DNA of 64,000 nucleotides from Megamerina dolium (GCA_963854835.1 OY978525.1:20678309-20742308), one strand, 5' to 3'. Shown: positions 48,301 to 60,151, numbered from the stretch's first letter. Notes: generated from the letters alone by a model not told the origin. A program made the numbers and translations.

Positions 48301-50477
48301 TGTCACATTATCCGATGCATTTTAATTTTATGTACTAACAACCTTTCTTAAAAATCATTTAAAATATACTTGTACACTATACAATAGAATTTTTTAATAT
48401 CGTTAGGACTCGTCGTAGTTTGATTAATTCCACAGACTTCCATCCTAGCAGGATTTAAAAATGAAGAAAAGTTATATACAATATATCTAAATTCAGTGTT
48501 TAGTAAGAATTGTTCACAAAGTCAAATTGTATTTAATGATAAGGCCCACTACTCATTGAGCTCTGTGGCTCTCTAAACGAGCAAAGGAACTGTTTACCGA
48601 TTTAAACAAAATTCTACTTTTCCTAGCATTTTTATTTTTTTGATATAGTTTACAATTCTTTTCCTCTTTAAATTAAATATTAATCTGAAACCGTCCATAA
48701 TGACACTTCTACACAATTTTAAAACGTAAAGAATTGAATAATACAGTTAAAGGTAAGATACTATTTATGGTGATTTAATTAAATCCATCGGACTATTTAA
48801 GATTTCAATTTATTTTACTTTATTATTTTTTCCGAGTCTTTTTCAAAAATCTTAATCTCAGTAGCCTTTACTTGGAAAATTTTGTACTTTACAATACCCA
48901 TTGATGCATCTGGCTACAATTGTATAAAATATGCTTACAGTATCCAAATATTTTAAAAAATTCACATTATTCCTTTTTTGGCTATACAAGGCGTGTTAAA
49001 TATTAATCTTTACTTAAACAACGTTGCTTAAGTAAGTGGTTGTAATTCCTTCTTAATCTGTTTTACTGTGATTAATTAAGAAATATTATTTATGTACTTC
49101 ATTGAGAATGATACTTCCAGATGTTTATGATTTATAAAACGAGAGAGTTTGATTTCTTTAAAATATTCCTAGTAATTAAATTTTTTTTTCTCTTTTCTTT
49201 AAATTCAGTTTAATTCAGACTAATAAAGTCAGACTAATATAGCTAAGCTTTAGAACTTTGGTTCTTTTATATGCTGAATTTTTTTTTTATGAGGACTATG
49301 TATCAAGTATTGGATTAATGTGGTCATATTTTTTCATCGCAGTCATATGATGGGTAAATTTTAAGAAATCACAAGGCTTTAGCACTTTAAATTATGTACT
49401 GGCGTATTTTTGTCCATATCCATATCCATATCCATAATTGTTTTTTATCACATTACCAATTTAATTTTAGAAAATTTTTGTATTCGATGTTGAAATTTAT
49501 TCACTTTAATTTTTGGCTATATAACATTTTATATTCGCAATATTTTTCTTACTTTTTTCACTTCTATCAATGCTTTGTCACTTTTTATCCACTAGTTGAG
49601 GAAGCCAATTAGGTGTAACATGTAATTGCCGACGCTTTTAGTAGTTTTTCCATATGTAACATTAATCGTTGTTATTTACTATTTACACCAAACTGTTATA
49701 TTACTACAATATTTTCAAATTGTTGAAAAATTTTATGAAAAAGGAAGCGATTTTTATGCTGATTGAACTTCTTATTTTTTCGTTTTTGTTTTGTTTTCGT
49801 TTTTTTATGCACGTTTTTCTTCGTTTCCTCTTTGCCAATTTTTATTACACTTGTATAGCCTTTAATAAATTACATTTTCAAAATAGTATTTCACGTTTTA
49901 CGCGTGTATTTCTTGTTGTTCATTACAACGTATTTCAACAACTAACTGGATTTCAGTAAATGCATTTTGAGCCAAGCTCAAAAACACTCTATTATGTGCT
50001 TATAAACAACAGCAACAATAACAAAAACAACAAAACTTTCGAGCGCATTTGCTGTCTCTTGGTTGGCTAATGTCGTAGTCTTGGTAAGTGGTTTTTGAGC
50101 CGGTCCAGTGGCTTTAAACATATATATATATATAAATAGTATATCCATACATACATTTCAACTGTTGGCTTTACAAAGGTTATGTGTGTGTAGCCCATAA
50201 GCTTATCTTGCATAGGTTATTTGCTCTAAGTATTGTTATTGTTGTTGTTAGTTTTATGTTTTGTTGTTTGTAAAAGTTGACTAATTGGTTGTCTTAAGAT
50301 TGAGCAATTAAGTGCTGATTTAATTGGCCAAGTTATGAAATCGTTACCCAATTAATAATGTTTAACCATTTTTCATTTTCGTTTTGTTTTTTTTTGTGGG
50401 TATTTGACACATTGTATTCGAAACTACAAAAATTCTTTAAAAAATTGTCTATAAAACTTACGTATTTTTAAAAAAAC
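48301..50477. other. No gene seen; possible promoter near 50000
   Basis: AT-rich. Phe/Tyr-rich open frames at 49394-49959 look like accidental translation of T-rich DNA. At 49975-50088 the sequence changes character: GAGCCAAGCTC, a TTATAAAC box at about 50000, a CAACAA-rich leader and a CTTG|GTAAGTGG donor-like site near 50083. This could be a TATA promoter with a short noncoding first exon, but the evidence is thin. Confidence 0.35.
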
Positions 50478-50690
50478 TTACATAGGAAATGGTTGGGAGC
50501 ACAATAATGCTTTAACTCTACGTCCACGAAAAAGTAAGATGTCCGGTGGGCCGAAGTAGTCATATTCTATGGAATTTAGATCCCTGAATCCCATAGTGGG
50601 ATTTCTGTCATTATGATCAAGTTTCTTTCTAACTTGCTTTCGGATTTTTTTATGTAGGAAAACGTGTTTATCATTCAAGGTGACATTATT
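50478..50690 (-). pseudogene. Possible Tc1-type transposase scrap
   Basis: The minus-strand frame contains FRDLNSIEYDYFG and, shortly after, RGRRVKALL. The Tc1 family has SPDLNPIEHxWDxxGRRV at the third catalytic position; the resemblance is partial, with extra residues between the halves. The frame is closed by TAA within a GTAAGT sequence, so an exon with a donor at 50481 is the alternative reading. Confidence 0.35.
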
Positions 50691-50936
50691 TCAAATATCA
50701 ACCCGATGTTTGAAATCACCCTTTATTCCCCAATGACTGGATTTTAAAACAATCAGATTTTTTATGAAATATTTCAGCTAAAAATAACTTAAATATGTTA
50801 CAATATGCTTTTGAAAGAGCTAATTACTTCCGCTATTTCATTTATTGGACTCGATCAGAGGAGTTTTGTACGAATCTTACCTAAAAGAACTCACAAGTGG
50901 GGTCAGTGATGTTGTTCTGTTTTAAGCCTGCAATTT

Positions 50937-50974
50937 AACTTGGTCTTAAAAGATATTTCTTTTAAGACCAAGTT
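50937..50974. repeat. Perfect 17-bp-stem hairpin
   Basis: AACTTGGTCTTAAAAGA (50937-50953), four-base loop TATT, and the exact complement at 50958-50974. No coding context. It is too short for an animal microRNA precursor. Confidence 0.9.
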
Positions 50975-51699
50975 CTCTTTTTCTTCAAATACCACATACT
51001 GAGAACCTTCCCTGCAACAAGTCCAAAATGTACGTCTCGAAGAAACTACTTTTGCTCTGCTCGCTGTTGTCAGTCCTCATTTGCTCATTTTCATTTTGGC
51101 TGTCGTATGATCCAATAATGCGCTTGATCAAAACATTGAGTTCCTTCGGATGCATCAAAGTCTCTTGATACTTTTGCTTTGAATTTTGGTTTTTGGACTG
51201 CCATTCTTCTATTAATTACTAATTCAGGCTCAATTACTTTCGCAAAACTAGTCAAAGTCGTAGATAGCTCTATTTGTTCAAACTGCTATGAATTAATAGG
51301 TATAGGCATCCAGAAGAATTTTCAGAATCATCTGTAATATTCAAGGTTGATTGAACAGTTCCTTCAAATTTACGAACATTATTCGCTTTGCTAGAAATTT
51401 AACGAATTCAACATGAATTGATTCATTAAATTCTTTACATCAACATTTATTCTTATCCGCATCTGCTTTTAAAGGTTATCACAATAAATCAATGGGGTTA
51501 GGTCTGAGATTTCATACACTTAGTAAATTCTGGGTAATTTATTGAACGTTTCAAATGTAAGTATTTAATGTTCATCTGACTAAGTCGAACACACCCTGGA
51601 TTGGAATTCAATGATCTTAAATATGAATAGAAAGCTGTTGCGTTTCGAGGAGTAATCAAATTTTGGTGTGTATTTTTACATTACGATTAGGCAAGGGTT
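50975..51699. other. No gene recognised
   Basis: 51000-51250 is less AT-rich than its surroundings. The minus strand has an open run of about 65 codons (around 51110-51300) containing FKAKVSRDFDASEG, with no known motif. It may be a decayed element or old coding sequence. Confidence 0.35.
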
Positions 51700-52010
51700 A
51701 AGGTGCTGGGAGAAATTAGGCCCATTGCGATCTCTCTATCTCTCTATTGGGTCTCTCTATCATCGCTCAAGCCAAACTAAACAATGGGAGAAGCGATATG
51801 GAACCATTTGCCCAAATATATTTTCAGGCGGCATGCGCAGACTCGACACTCACGCAAAAGGTGCGAGATAATTTCCAGTTCCTTCTCATCATACGTGATG
51901 ATGAGAGGTCGGATGCTAATCCAGTGACATGCCTATGTATGAGACAATACCCCGTAATGACGCCAATAAGGATTAACCAAACTATATTGAAAAGCAAAAT
52001 TATTTGAAAG
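51700..52010 (-). pseudogene. RNase-H-type LINE C-terminal tail
   Basis: Minus strand: GVITGYCLIHRHVTGLASD, then after one frameshift YDEKELEIISHLLRECRVCA and LKIYLGKWF. This is the TGHC...E-x-x-x-H-L-L-C-x-C-P-A-L...YLG signature that follows RNase H in several insect LINEs, with Tyr for His in the first motif. The 3' end (about 51700-51760) includes a CTCTCTATCTCTCTATTGG simple repeat on the plus strand. Confidence 0.68.
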
Positions 52011-52689
52011 TGACAAATAACTACATAACCTCTGAATTTATTATTCAGAAAAGTTCCCACACTCAAATGTGTTCTACATTGCTATATGAGAGAAAAAATT
52101 CAAACTTTTCAAATGCTTTCTATCTGAAAACAAAAGAAAAGTTTTGAATATAAGTATGGACTAACATTTAAATTGTATATGATCTTTTCGATTTGATCGA
52201 CATCGTTATCGGCAATTGTTTGAAATTATTCATAAACAAATAGCGGCACTGATAATTTGCCATAAAATTGATCTTCATACTTGAAACGAAAAAACAAAGC
52301 CCAACTAAATGGATCAAAACACATGCTGTGCTTATTCACTAACAATAAAGATTCATACATGTGTATCTACAATGTATGAGAATGTATTGTAGTTACGTAT
52401 GTAAGAGTATTTCAAATATAATGCATACGATAATCAAGGTGATTTGAAGATCATTATAATTACAAATACATGTAATATGTATGTACATATGCTTTATGGT
52501 AACCAAATCACCTCAAAGTAAATCATACATCTCCTTATCATCATCATAGCAATCATGATGATAATGATGATGATGATAATGACAAATAATATGCATAAGA
52601 AGAGGAATACTTGTTGAAGAAATAACAATAACAAAATTCAAGATTTTCAATGTCATGCTTGAAAAGAAAGCACATGAAAAAATTTGAAA
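52011..52689. other. No gene seen; GAT-type simple repeat
   Basis: ATC- and GAT-type simple repeats at 52530-52582 form an imperfect inverted repeat. Nothing else recognised. Confidence 0.5.
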
Positions 52690-52885
52690 GAAAGAAGCTC
52701 ACGGTTGTTATACCCTATACACAAAAGGTCTGGGTATATTGAGTTTGTGCTTCCATTTGTAAAACTCATAAGGAGAAATGACAGAGATGGTAAAGTACAT
52801 GTATGATCAGAACTACGATATCAGCCGATTTAGCCAATTCTCTCGTCTATCAGTAATATCTTCGCTTCTCTTTGCAGGATGACTG
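52690..52885 (+). repeat. GTTATACCCT-type dispersed repeat
   Basis: GGTTGTTATACCCT near 52706, then GGGTATATTGAGTTTG, ACTCATAAGGA, TATGATCAGAACTACG and CAGCCGATTTAGCCAATT. From memory, this string of motifs (TTATACCCT...GGGTATA...AGTTTGT...ATCAG...GATTTAGCCA) is a common dispersed repeat in higher flies. It leads directly into the 153-bp repeat array. The assignment rests on recall, not a search. Confidence 0.45.
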
Positions 52886-52887
52886 CT

Positions 52888-53187
52888 TTAGTTATAGAGC
52901 TTAAAATTGCAATTTAAGAAACAATTTAATTCGTGAATGGCCGAAATCGGATGAAAACCACATCTACCTCGCATACAAAAGTATGTTGAAGAATGAGTAT
53001 GTTTACACTTTCCACCCGATAATATAAAGCTATTAGGTTCAAATTCAGTATATGAGAATACATTTACTAACGAATGATTGAGTTTAAAAATGAGCAGAGT
53101 CGAATGAAAATTACACCTGCATCTCATACTAAAGTATGTTGCTGAATGTGAGTTTTCACACATTGCGCACTATAATATAAAGCTATC
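52888..53187. repeat. 153-bp repeat family B, locus 3
   Basis: Two units: AAAGCTATTAGGTTCAAAT (53027) and AAAGCTATCTAACTGATAC (53180) are 153 bp apart, and CCTCGCATACAAAAGTATG (52970) and TCTCATACTAAAGTATG (53125) mark the same period. The minus strand is open at 52888-53163 and encodes two 51-residue repeats, HSATYFSMRCRCNFHSTL and HSSTYFCMRGRCGFHPIS. Confidence 0.85.
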
Positions 53188-53712
53188 TAACTGATACTCA
53201 GTAAGGAATGTAAGGAAGAGCTGAACACACTAGCACGAAAAATGGACACCACTCTTGTCTGGTCACAAGAAGGGGAGTAACAAACAGCGAGTCGATAACT
53301 GTTGAAAGCCCCCCTAGCGCCATCAAAAGAGAGCTCTGCCTCTGCCAGGTGGTGAAAAACTGGCGCCAGTAAAATAGCAAAAGCAACTTAGCCTAAATGC
53401 GATAAGTCAAGAACCGTCGAAAGAAAAGAACAGATATCTTCGAAATAACCTCCACTATTACCGGTCACTGGTCGATAGGGGATCATACAGAGAAAATAGG
53501 ATGACCGTACAACGACAGATGCTGAAACTGCAAACAAAAGGGATCCATGGAGACGGTTTTCCACTATCTACGTGAGTGCCCAAGTATGGGCGCTCTACGA
53601 CATTGAATTCTAGAGAAATTCGAAATGGATAGCCTAAATGAAATTGCTGGAAACAAAATAGACGACATTAGAAGGTTTATTAACGGATCAATATGGCTCG
53701 AATAGACCTCAC
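53188..53712 (+). pseudogene. RNase-H-type LINE C-terminal tail
   Basis: One frame with a few stops reads SKIAKATxPKCDKSRT, EITSTITGHWSIGDHTEKIG, then Cys-x-Asn-Cys-Lys (zinc-knuckle pair), then METVFHYLRECPSMGALRH, KFEMDSLNEIAGNKIDDI and RRFINGSIWLE followed by stop. This is the ITGH - CxxC - ETVxHxLxECPxL layout of the segment after RNase H in insect LINEs. Four internal stops replace Trp/Arg-like codons but the frame is otherwise well kept. It sits between two family B arrays. Confidence 0.85.
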
Positions 53713-53819
53713 TTCAGTGGTTCTAGAAGTGGTGTAACAAAATGGCGCTTTTCTATGTGCTAATTGAGTCTCGCTTTCTGTCTACCGAGTAGCACCTAAA
53801 CCAACCAATTAACGATTCC

Positions 53820-54190
53820 CAGTAGTTGCATAAAGCTGGTTGGATCACAAAAGTAATATGTAAAGAAATGGGCACAACCGTATGAACACTACATCTACCT
53901 CCCATACAATTGTATGGGAGCACTAAAATATGAAGTTATCAAGCTGAAAATCGGTACATATGATTATATTAACTAATTAATAGACATTTTCGAAAATGGA
54001 CTGAATCGAACTAGAGCATCCCATACCTTGCATGCAAATATATGCTTTTGTATATATGTTTTCACACTTTGAGTACGAAAATGTAAAGTTATCACGCTGA
54101 AACTCGTTGTATATGATTATTTTCATCAACGTGCGAGTACGCTTGCAAATGGCATCTAAGTGTCGATATGACCGAAGTTAAGCTTTCCCA
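53820..54190. repeat. 153-bp repeat family B, locus 4
   Basis: ATCAAGCTGAAAATCGG at 53938 and ATCACGCTGAAACTCG at 54091 are 153 bp apart. CCTCCCATACAATTGTATGG at 53898 and CCCATACCTTGCATGC at 54020 correspond to the CCCATATAAAAG block elsewhere. Contains the perfect 22-bp palindrome 53899-53920. Confidence 0.8.
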
Positions 54191-54541
54191 ATTTTTCTTC
54201 TTCTTCTTTAATACAAAATACGATCACTAGATCACAATGTATGAGTAAGATTTGATCTCATCACATCGACATCATCAGCCACCAACCACCAACTACTTGC
54301 CATTAATGGCAACACAATTGTGATCCCGATTTTTATATACGTAAGTATAGTTACATAACTATAGAACTATAGAGGGTTTGCAATGACTTTGTCTCGCTGT
54401 TGTTATTGTTCTGAGAGCAACTGACTGCAATTAGAATCAAATTGGTAGAATGATCAACAGAATCACACGACAAACAATTGTTATCTAGCAGACAGACATG
54501 CAGGCAGATAGACATTATTATATGAGAGGTGGGCATAGAGC

Positions 54542-54577
<36 letters not shown>

Positions 54578-56149
54578 TTACTATTATGTAGGATCTGATG
54601 TAGATCAGTAAGAAGAAAGATCATTTAAATTGAACATATGCGATTTGATGATTTGATCATCATACATTGTTTGCTATTGCTGCTGCTGCTGTTGCTGATG
54701 CTGATATTGCTGTTGCTACAGTTTACATTAAAACAACAATATACAATAACAAATGACAGCATGTTCATGCAGCATGTATGTTTGTTGTAATGGTTGCACT
54801 CATGCGCATACATGCCGTGTCGTTTTATTTGTAGCCATGGGGGGTATTTTGATATTAAACCACGCTCAGTTCCACTTACATACTATGAAAAGTGTAAGCA
54901 TTGGAGGTAAATGTATACATTTAATACATAAAAGCCAAATCTAATTGAATCGAAATGTTGTTGTTGTTGTTGTTGTTGTTGTTTTTGTTCTTGCTGTTTG
55001 TGGTAACACAAATGTAGCGGCAACTTCAACTTTGAACTTGTAGTTGCAAATACAACAGCAGCAACAGCAGCAGCAACAAATCGAGCGCCTCAAATATAAT
55101 GCAAATTGGAGAGAGACAAATTGTGTTGATTTATCAGAGAGAGAGTGAGAGAGAATTTGTGTGTATTTAATCAGGATCTTTTATGGGTGATACACATAAG
55201 CATGTATGCGATCAGCAAACAACAACAATTATGTTGGTACTTGCATTTGTTCATATCCAACACACGATTAACATGCTTTTGTTCATTACAATGGTTTTTG
55301 TGATTGTTGTTGTTGTTATTGTTACAAAGTGATCGCTTTGTGTGGTGCAACATCGAAATACGAGTACATACATGCATGCACCAAAATACGGCCGAAACAG
55401 ATCGTACTATATAATGCTGCAGGACCAAAATACACACACACACACACATTGTACACAGAAATGCAATCATTTATTTGGTGTAGGCTTCTCTGCTTACTAT
55501 ACATTCATCCCCACACCCACACCCCCTTTGCGCACTAAATTGCCTCTATAACTTGCTTGACCACATGATCACGATTTATTTGCTGCGCTTGTTTTGTTGT
55601 TGTTGTTGTTGTTCTTCTTACTGCTGCTTCTGCTTCTACTGTTGCTATAGAAGTTGCTAGCTAACTATCTGACAGTTGTATAGTATTTTTTTTTTCTTTA
55701 CCAATCATGTATTGTTGTTATTTAGTTTGCACTACTTATTTGAGTTGTTTTTGGTGCGATCACATTTTATGATTTGGCGGAAGCAATATGCATCTAGTTA
55801 CTTTTTGCTTTTATAATTTCTTTCCACCCCTCCATTTCGATGTTGTGGCATTTTATACTCTCGAAGAATTATTTGAATGACGGTGGATGGCGAAGGTGGC
55901 TTGATTCCATAGTCAGACGCTGGCAAAGTGCAATATGTACGTATTTTATTGCGTGGGAATATGTTAAATATGTGTACTTTAATGCTTTCATATAATATGA
56001 TGTGTTGATATATTTTATTAGAAATATTCCATGATGAAGAAAAATAGTTCTTGAAGAAGGCCCTTTTTTTAAACCATATCAGCGAAAGCATTTCAGGATT
56101 TTAAGAAATATTTCACAATAACTAGTGAATCGATTTGTTTTATAAAATT
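54191..56149. other. No gene seen; GA, CA, GTT microsatellites
   Basis: (GA)n at 54540-54574, CTG/GTT tracts at 54675-54720, (GTT)n at 54957-54983, CAG/CAA at 55050-55080, (CA)n at 55434-55448 and (GTT)n at 55592-55614. Open frames on both strands here are translations of these repeats. Confidence 0.55.
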
Positions 56150-56680
56150 GAAAGAACATCAATTTTGTATGGCAATCACCTAAACGGTTGCACATGGTGT
56201 GTAATTATAATATTTGGAGGTAATGTTGGGGCAGGCGAATTAATAGGGGTCAGTCATACATTTCAAAGCTAGGCGATTCCTAGGCGATTACGGCTTCATT
56301 TATCGATTTTCAAATGCTTTTCAGTTGATTTTGTAGGAAAACCCTGCGAAGGATTAAAGATAGGTAACAAGAATGTTTTTTAAAAATGTTTAGTAATAAT
56401 TCGTGGTAGCCATTCCTCTCTAGGTGCAATATGACAACGGTGGAAAGGAAATTTATAAAAATGTTAATTTTGTATATCCTATTGTCTTCACTTTAGGAGG
56501 AAAAAAAATAATGTGGGTCGGTGATACATTTCACTCCTAAAAAGTTAATTTTGTAGTTTGCACGTAAATATATATATGGTAAATATGTTCACAAATAATA
56601 TTGAGGTGAAAAATTTAAAGAGGGCCAGTCAAACATTTCGCAGCTCTAAGAGCCATTCTATGTATTTTAATAAATATTCG
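56150..56680. repeat. Dispersed repeat family C, inverted copies
   Basis: GGGGTCAGTCATACATTTCA (56242), GGTCGGTGATACATTTCACTCC (56517) and GGGCCAGTCAAACATTTCGCAGC (56625) are inverted relatives of GTGAAATGTATGACCGACC at 16982. CTAAGAGCCATTC and CTAGGCGATTCCTAGGCGATT lie beside them. Boundaries are approximate. Confidence 0.45.
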
Positions 56681-57629
56681 ACTTTTTACCATATTTTTGA
56701 CGTTTTGAGGTCAGCATGTGACCTGACCTATGAAACCTATGAATATAACTCATATTTATATTTTCTGCTACAGTACACTTTTCATTTCGTGTAGATATAA
56801 TTTCAAAAGGCTAGAGATCACTAAAATAAAGTTTAGCAATTTTATTAGACTTCTACCAGGTAAAATACCTAACCTAATAATAATATAATATCTCTCTATA
56901 ATATCTACCTATAAGTGGGAAGGTTCCACATTTTCCTCTTTATATACTTTCTCATCAGATTGCATTACTCGGCAATATATCACTCCCCTGTTAGGGTAAC
57001 CATGTGATGAGCTACTGTTGTTAGAGTTCCGTTCATAATGATCAAAATCTGGCTTTTCAAAATTTCATGACTTAACAATATCATGAGAAGATAGAGAAAA
57101 ATATATCAAAGTAAAAACTCATTGAACACGGTAATTCATTGCTTTCAATTTAACAGAGCGGGTGCCTTGAGTTTTTTGTAAATTTCATTCTAATATAGGT
57201 CTCACTTCAAACGACCCAGAGCACACCATGACCATAATTCGGTATTCTCTCAATACCAAAGATATTCAAATGATTCTGTACGTGAAGTTGTGTTTGCTCT
57301 CCCGAGCACTGCAAGTACAAATGATATATTGTGCATTTTCTCGAACACCATTTCACCAACCAGAAATGCGTAAAGATTCTAGAAATCAGGAAAGGTAATA
57401 TCCATTTGATCTTTATTCACAAAAAAGGTCTGAATAGAAAAAAACATAAAACTTAAAGATGGCTGATATGGACCCCTCTATCATCAAGTTTCCTGTTGCT
57501 ATTGAAACCGCCGGTCATAATTCAGATACAGAAAATCTGAAACGATCGATAAGTTTATAGAAAATGAATACCAGGCTAATAAGAATCGAGAGTGGAATAA
57601 ATCCACACAAAAAGAATTCAAAGTAACTG
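56681..57629. other. No gene seen
   Basis: Unique-looking AT-rich sequence. TACCTAACCTAATAATAATATAATATC at 56867 recalls the CCTAA-type LINE tails elsewhere, without recognisable coding sequence beside it. Confidence 0.45.
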
Positions 57630-57800
57630 ATTCCTTGACGATGATAATAACGTCAGCCTGGAAATCATACATTATACAATTCTTGCGAACAGATGCTACT
57701 TTGGGTCAAGGAAGTAAACGAGTTGACGAAATTGTCCTTGAAGAATAAAAACCAGACCAGAAAACCAGTCATGCATGTGGATATAAATACTACTCAGAAG
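57630..57800 (+). pseudogene. RTE-like LINE scrap
   Basis: DNNVSLEI, then a Thr-Ile-Leu-Ala-Asn-Arg-Cys-Tyr-Phe-Gly run, matches the NDVSLEIxxRITLANxCYF region shared by the fragments at 30203-30624 and 40085-40815. The remaining sequence is too degraded to follow. Confidence 0.6.
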
Positions 57801-57939
57801 TTTAGACGCTGATAAAAGGGCCAATTATTGTTTAATAACATTCTAAAATTTTTAATTTATGTAATTTCAGTATATACGGTTTCCTATCAGAGCATGTAGG
57901 GCATTAATTTTGATCCAAAGGTACGGTGAAAGCATAATT

Positions 57940-58125
57940 AACTCAATCTGAGAGTAACAAAAATTAATTGTCTTGCTGAAGGAATTTCAAAGATCTCCAA
58001 ATTTAAAAGTTATGATATAAAACAAATCCTAAAATCAGTATAGTCTTATGGGGCACAAATATAATTCAGTGACCCCAAAGTAAAGTATTTTCAAGTGGAC
58101 TCCAGAGGCATTGTTTAAGTTTTAT
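57940..58125 (+). pseudogene. Jockey-type RT scrap
   Basis: ILKSV, a stop in place of Trp, then SYGAQI recalls the ILKPIWTYGIQFW motif of the jockey element at 23874. Upstream, a Lys-Ile-Asn-Cys-Leu-Ala stretch falls where that element has KINQLWWL. Short, broken by stops in place of Trp codons; moderate support only. Confidence 0.45.
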
Positions 58126-60151
58126 TTTTGCATATATAGCAATATTTATTTCTGAAAATGTTTGGTTTAAAATTTAGGCCCATAGTTACATCACATTTGC
58201 TTCTACAACTGTTAAGAGATTTGCAGTTTCTTTGAATTTAAGTAATTAATATGAATCCAGCCTTTGATTGAGTTACTTGAGATAACTTCATCCAGCAGCT
58301 CTCGCATCCACTATATGGTTCCACAATATTTTGAAAATGGGTTTTAAAATATTAGTCTGAATTACATAAGACGTTTTTGAATCTAATATTATTTGTATTT
58401 CATCTTATCAGATTGTATTATTATCATCTGGATCGCATGGAGTTTTCCTATGACTGAAGTTGAAGTCTACCTGTGGCAAAATATAAGTAAATATAAAGAC
58501 CTTTGTCCACTGAAATTTTTTTCCTGTAAATGGCCTCTTATAGTCTACGAGTATCAATTCAATACTTTTAATATTGACCTCTTTTTCCATACACTTTCTT
58601 AGTCGTTCAATATCGATTTAAACTGTCTTACGAACATTATCAACCTAAGTAAGTAACGTTCGTGAAATATCTGTACAATTCGCTCTACACTATTTTTATT
58701 TTCTAGTAAAATTCGAGTATATTGAAGTCATTCAATTCATTTCAACAATTCGAAATGAGTTAATTATTTCAACTAAGTTCAAAGTTGACATGAAATGAAG
58801 CGAAAAATAAAAAAATGGATTTACAATTTGTAACTATTGAAATAATATGACATAATTCGAAATATACTATCTTAACTTTATGATACAACAACATAAAGCA
58901 TAAACAAAAACAACAATCACAATAGCATAAAATTATAATCTCTGCGATAATTTATGGTTATACGAAATATTGCGACATTCCAACTATGCGAACCTACTAG
59001 TATATAGTGTGAGTTGGCTAACTTAAGATTCAATGAAATATTAGGTACAACGAACGACTACAACGACGACCCAATGAACCAAATACCCACATAGAATATG
59101 AGAGACAAAAACAAAATCAAAAAAATATAGAAATGCAAAAAGGGCCATGCTTGGACCACCACCACTAACACTTATTGTGACTTGTGAATTGACTAGTAGT
59201 GGTGGTAGCTGCTTAGTGACGGCATTCGATTTTTCGGCTAACTAGAATGCACGAAATGACATTTTACAACTAAATTCACAGTCACATTGCTATAGTGTGT
59301 GACCGTGTGTGTCTGTGTGTGTGAGTGAGTGTGTGTATAGGGAATAAATCTTAAGTGATTATCCCAAAGGCAGATGAAACTGCAACGACGATGTCATGTT
59401 AAGCATGAAATAATGAAACTGAATCAAAATAGACATACTTAGTCAGACAGAAGCTTGAACTCTGTCGTATACATACAAGCAAACTTATGTATTTCTAGTA
59501 GATATCGAGCTAATGCAATTCGGAATTGAAATGAAACTTGACTTTTCCACTTCATACTTGATCAGTTGCGTTAAATGTTATCGGTTCGGAAAATATTAAA
59601 AAAAAAAACAAAACCATAAACTAGTGTCTCATTTGAGGAAATAAATCATACATAATAATAAATTGGTTAACAAATAAATTGCCAGAAAAATCACAAGCTA
59701 CATACGAGTACTCTTAGCTACATTAAACCAACGCTTGATTTTGGGGATTGGAAGGAAATTCGTCCAACAGAAAATGTATTCTGAAATCAGAGACTCATTA
59801 GTAAATGAGTCCTACCACCATTGGGTAATAACAACAAATATGTATGTATACAATTTTCTGTTACAACAACAACAACAACAACAATAAAAGAAACCGAACG
59901 TGTAAAATAATCTGTGAAGGCACACGATCGTTACAAGAAAATATCGACAAAGTCATAAATTAAATATTTGCGAACAGAAATGTTTTTTTGTTTTTTTTTT
60001 TTAATATAAATATTACCTCTTCGAAGCCGGCCGACAAATATGAACACTTTATGCCTTTGGGCATGGTGTATTAAGGTAAGGTAAGTGAGAAGCAACAACA
60101 ACAACAACAACAAACAATCGAGCTATGCAACTCAAGTAACAACAAACAACA
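58126..60151. other. No gene seen; CAA microsatellites
   Basis: Contains a GTGTGTGAG cluster (59299-59340), (CAA)n at 59863-59885 and 60091-60112, and GTAAGGTAAGTG at 60075. From about 58990 onward the sequence is transposon-poor and CAA-rich, the kind of composition seen in fly 5' UTRs and promoters. Confidence 0.45.

Noticed and set aside
49394..49959. Two membrane-protein-like open frames rich in Phe, Tyr and Leu
   Set aside because: Such composition is expected from any frame through T-rich DNA. No splice context or similarity between neighbouring frames.
50481..50690. Minus-strand coding exon ending at a GTAAGT donor
   Set aside because: The peptide contains DLNSIEY...GRRVK, more like a decayed Tc1 transposase than a host exon, and no acceptor is convincing. 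Kept only as a low-confidence pseudogene.
55329..55551. Overlapping open frames on both strands with Thr-His repeats
   Set aside because: Driven by a CACACA microsatellite and CA-rich flanks.
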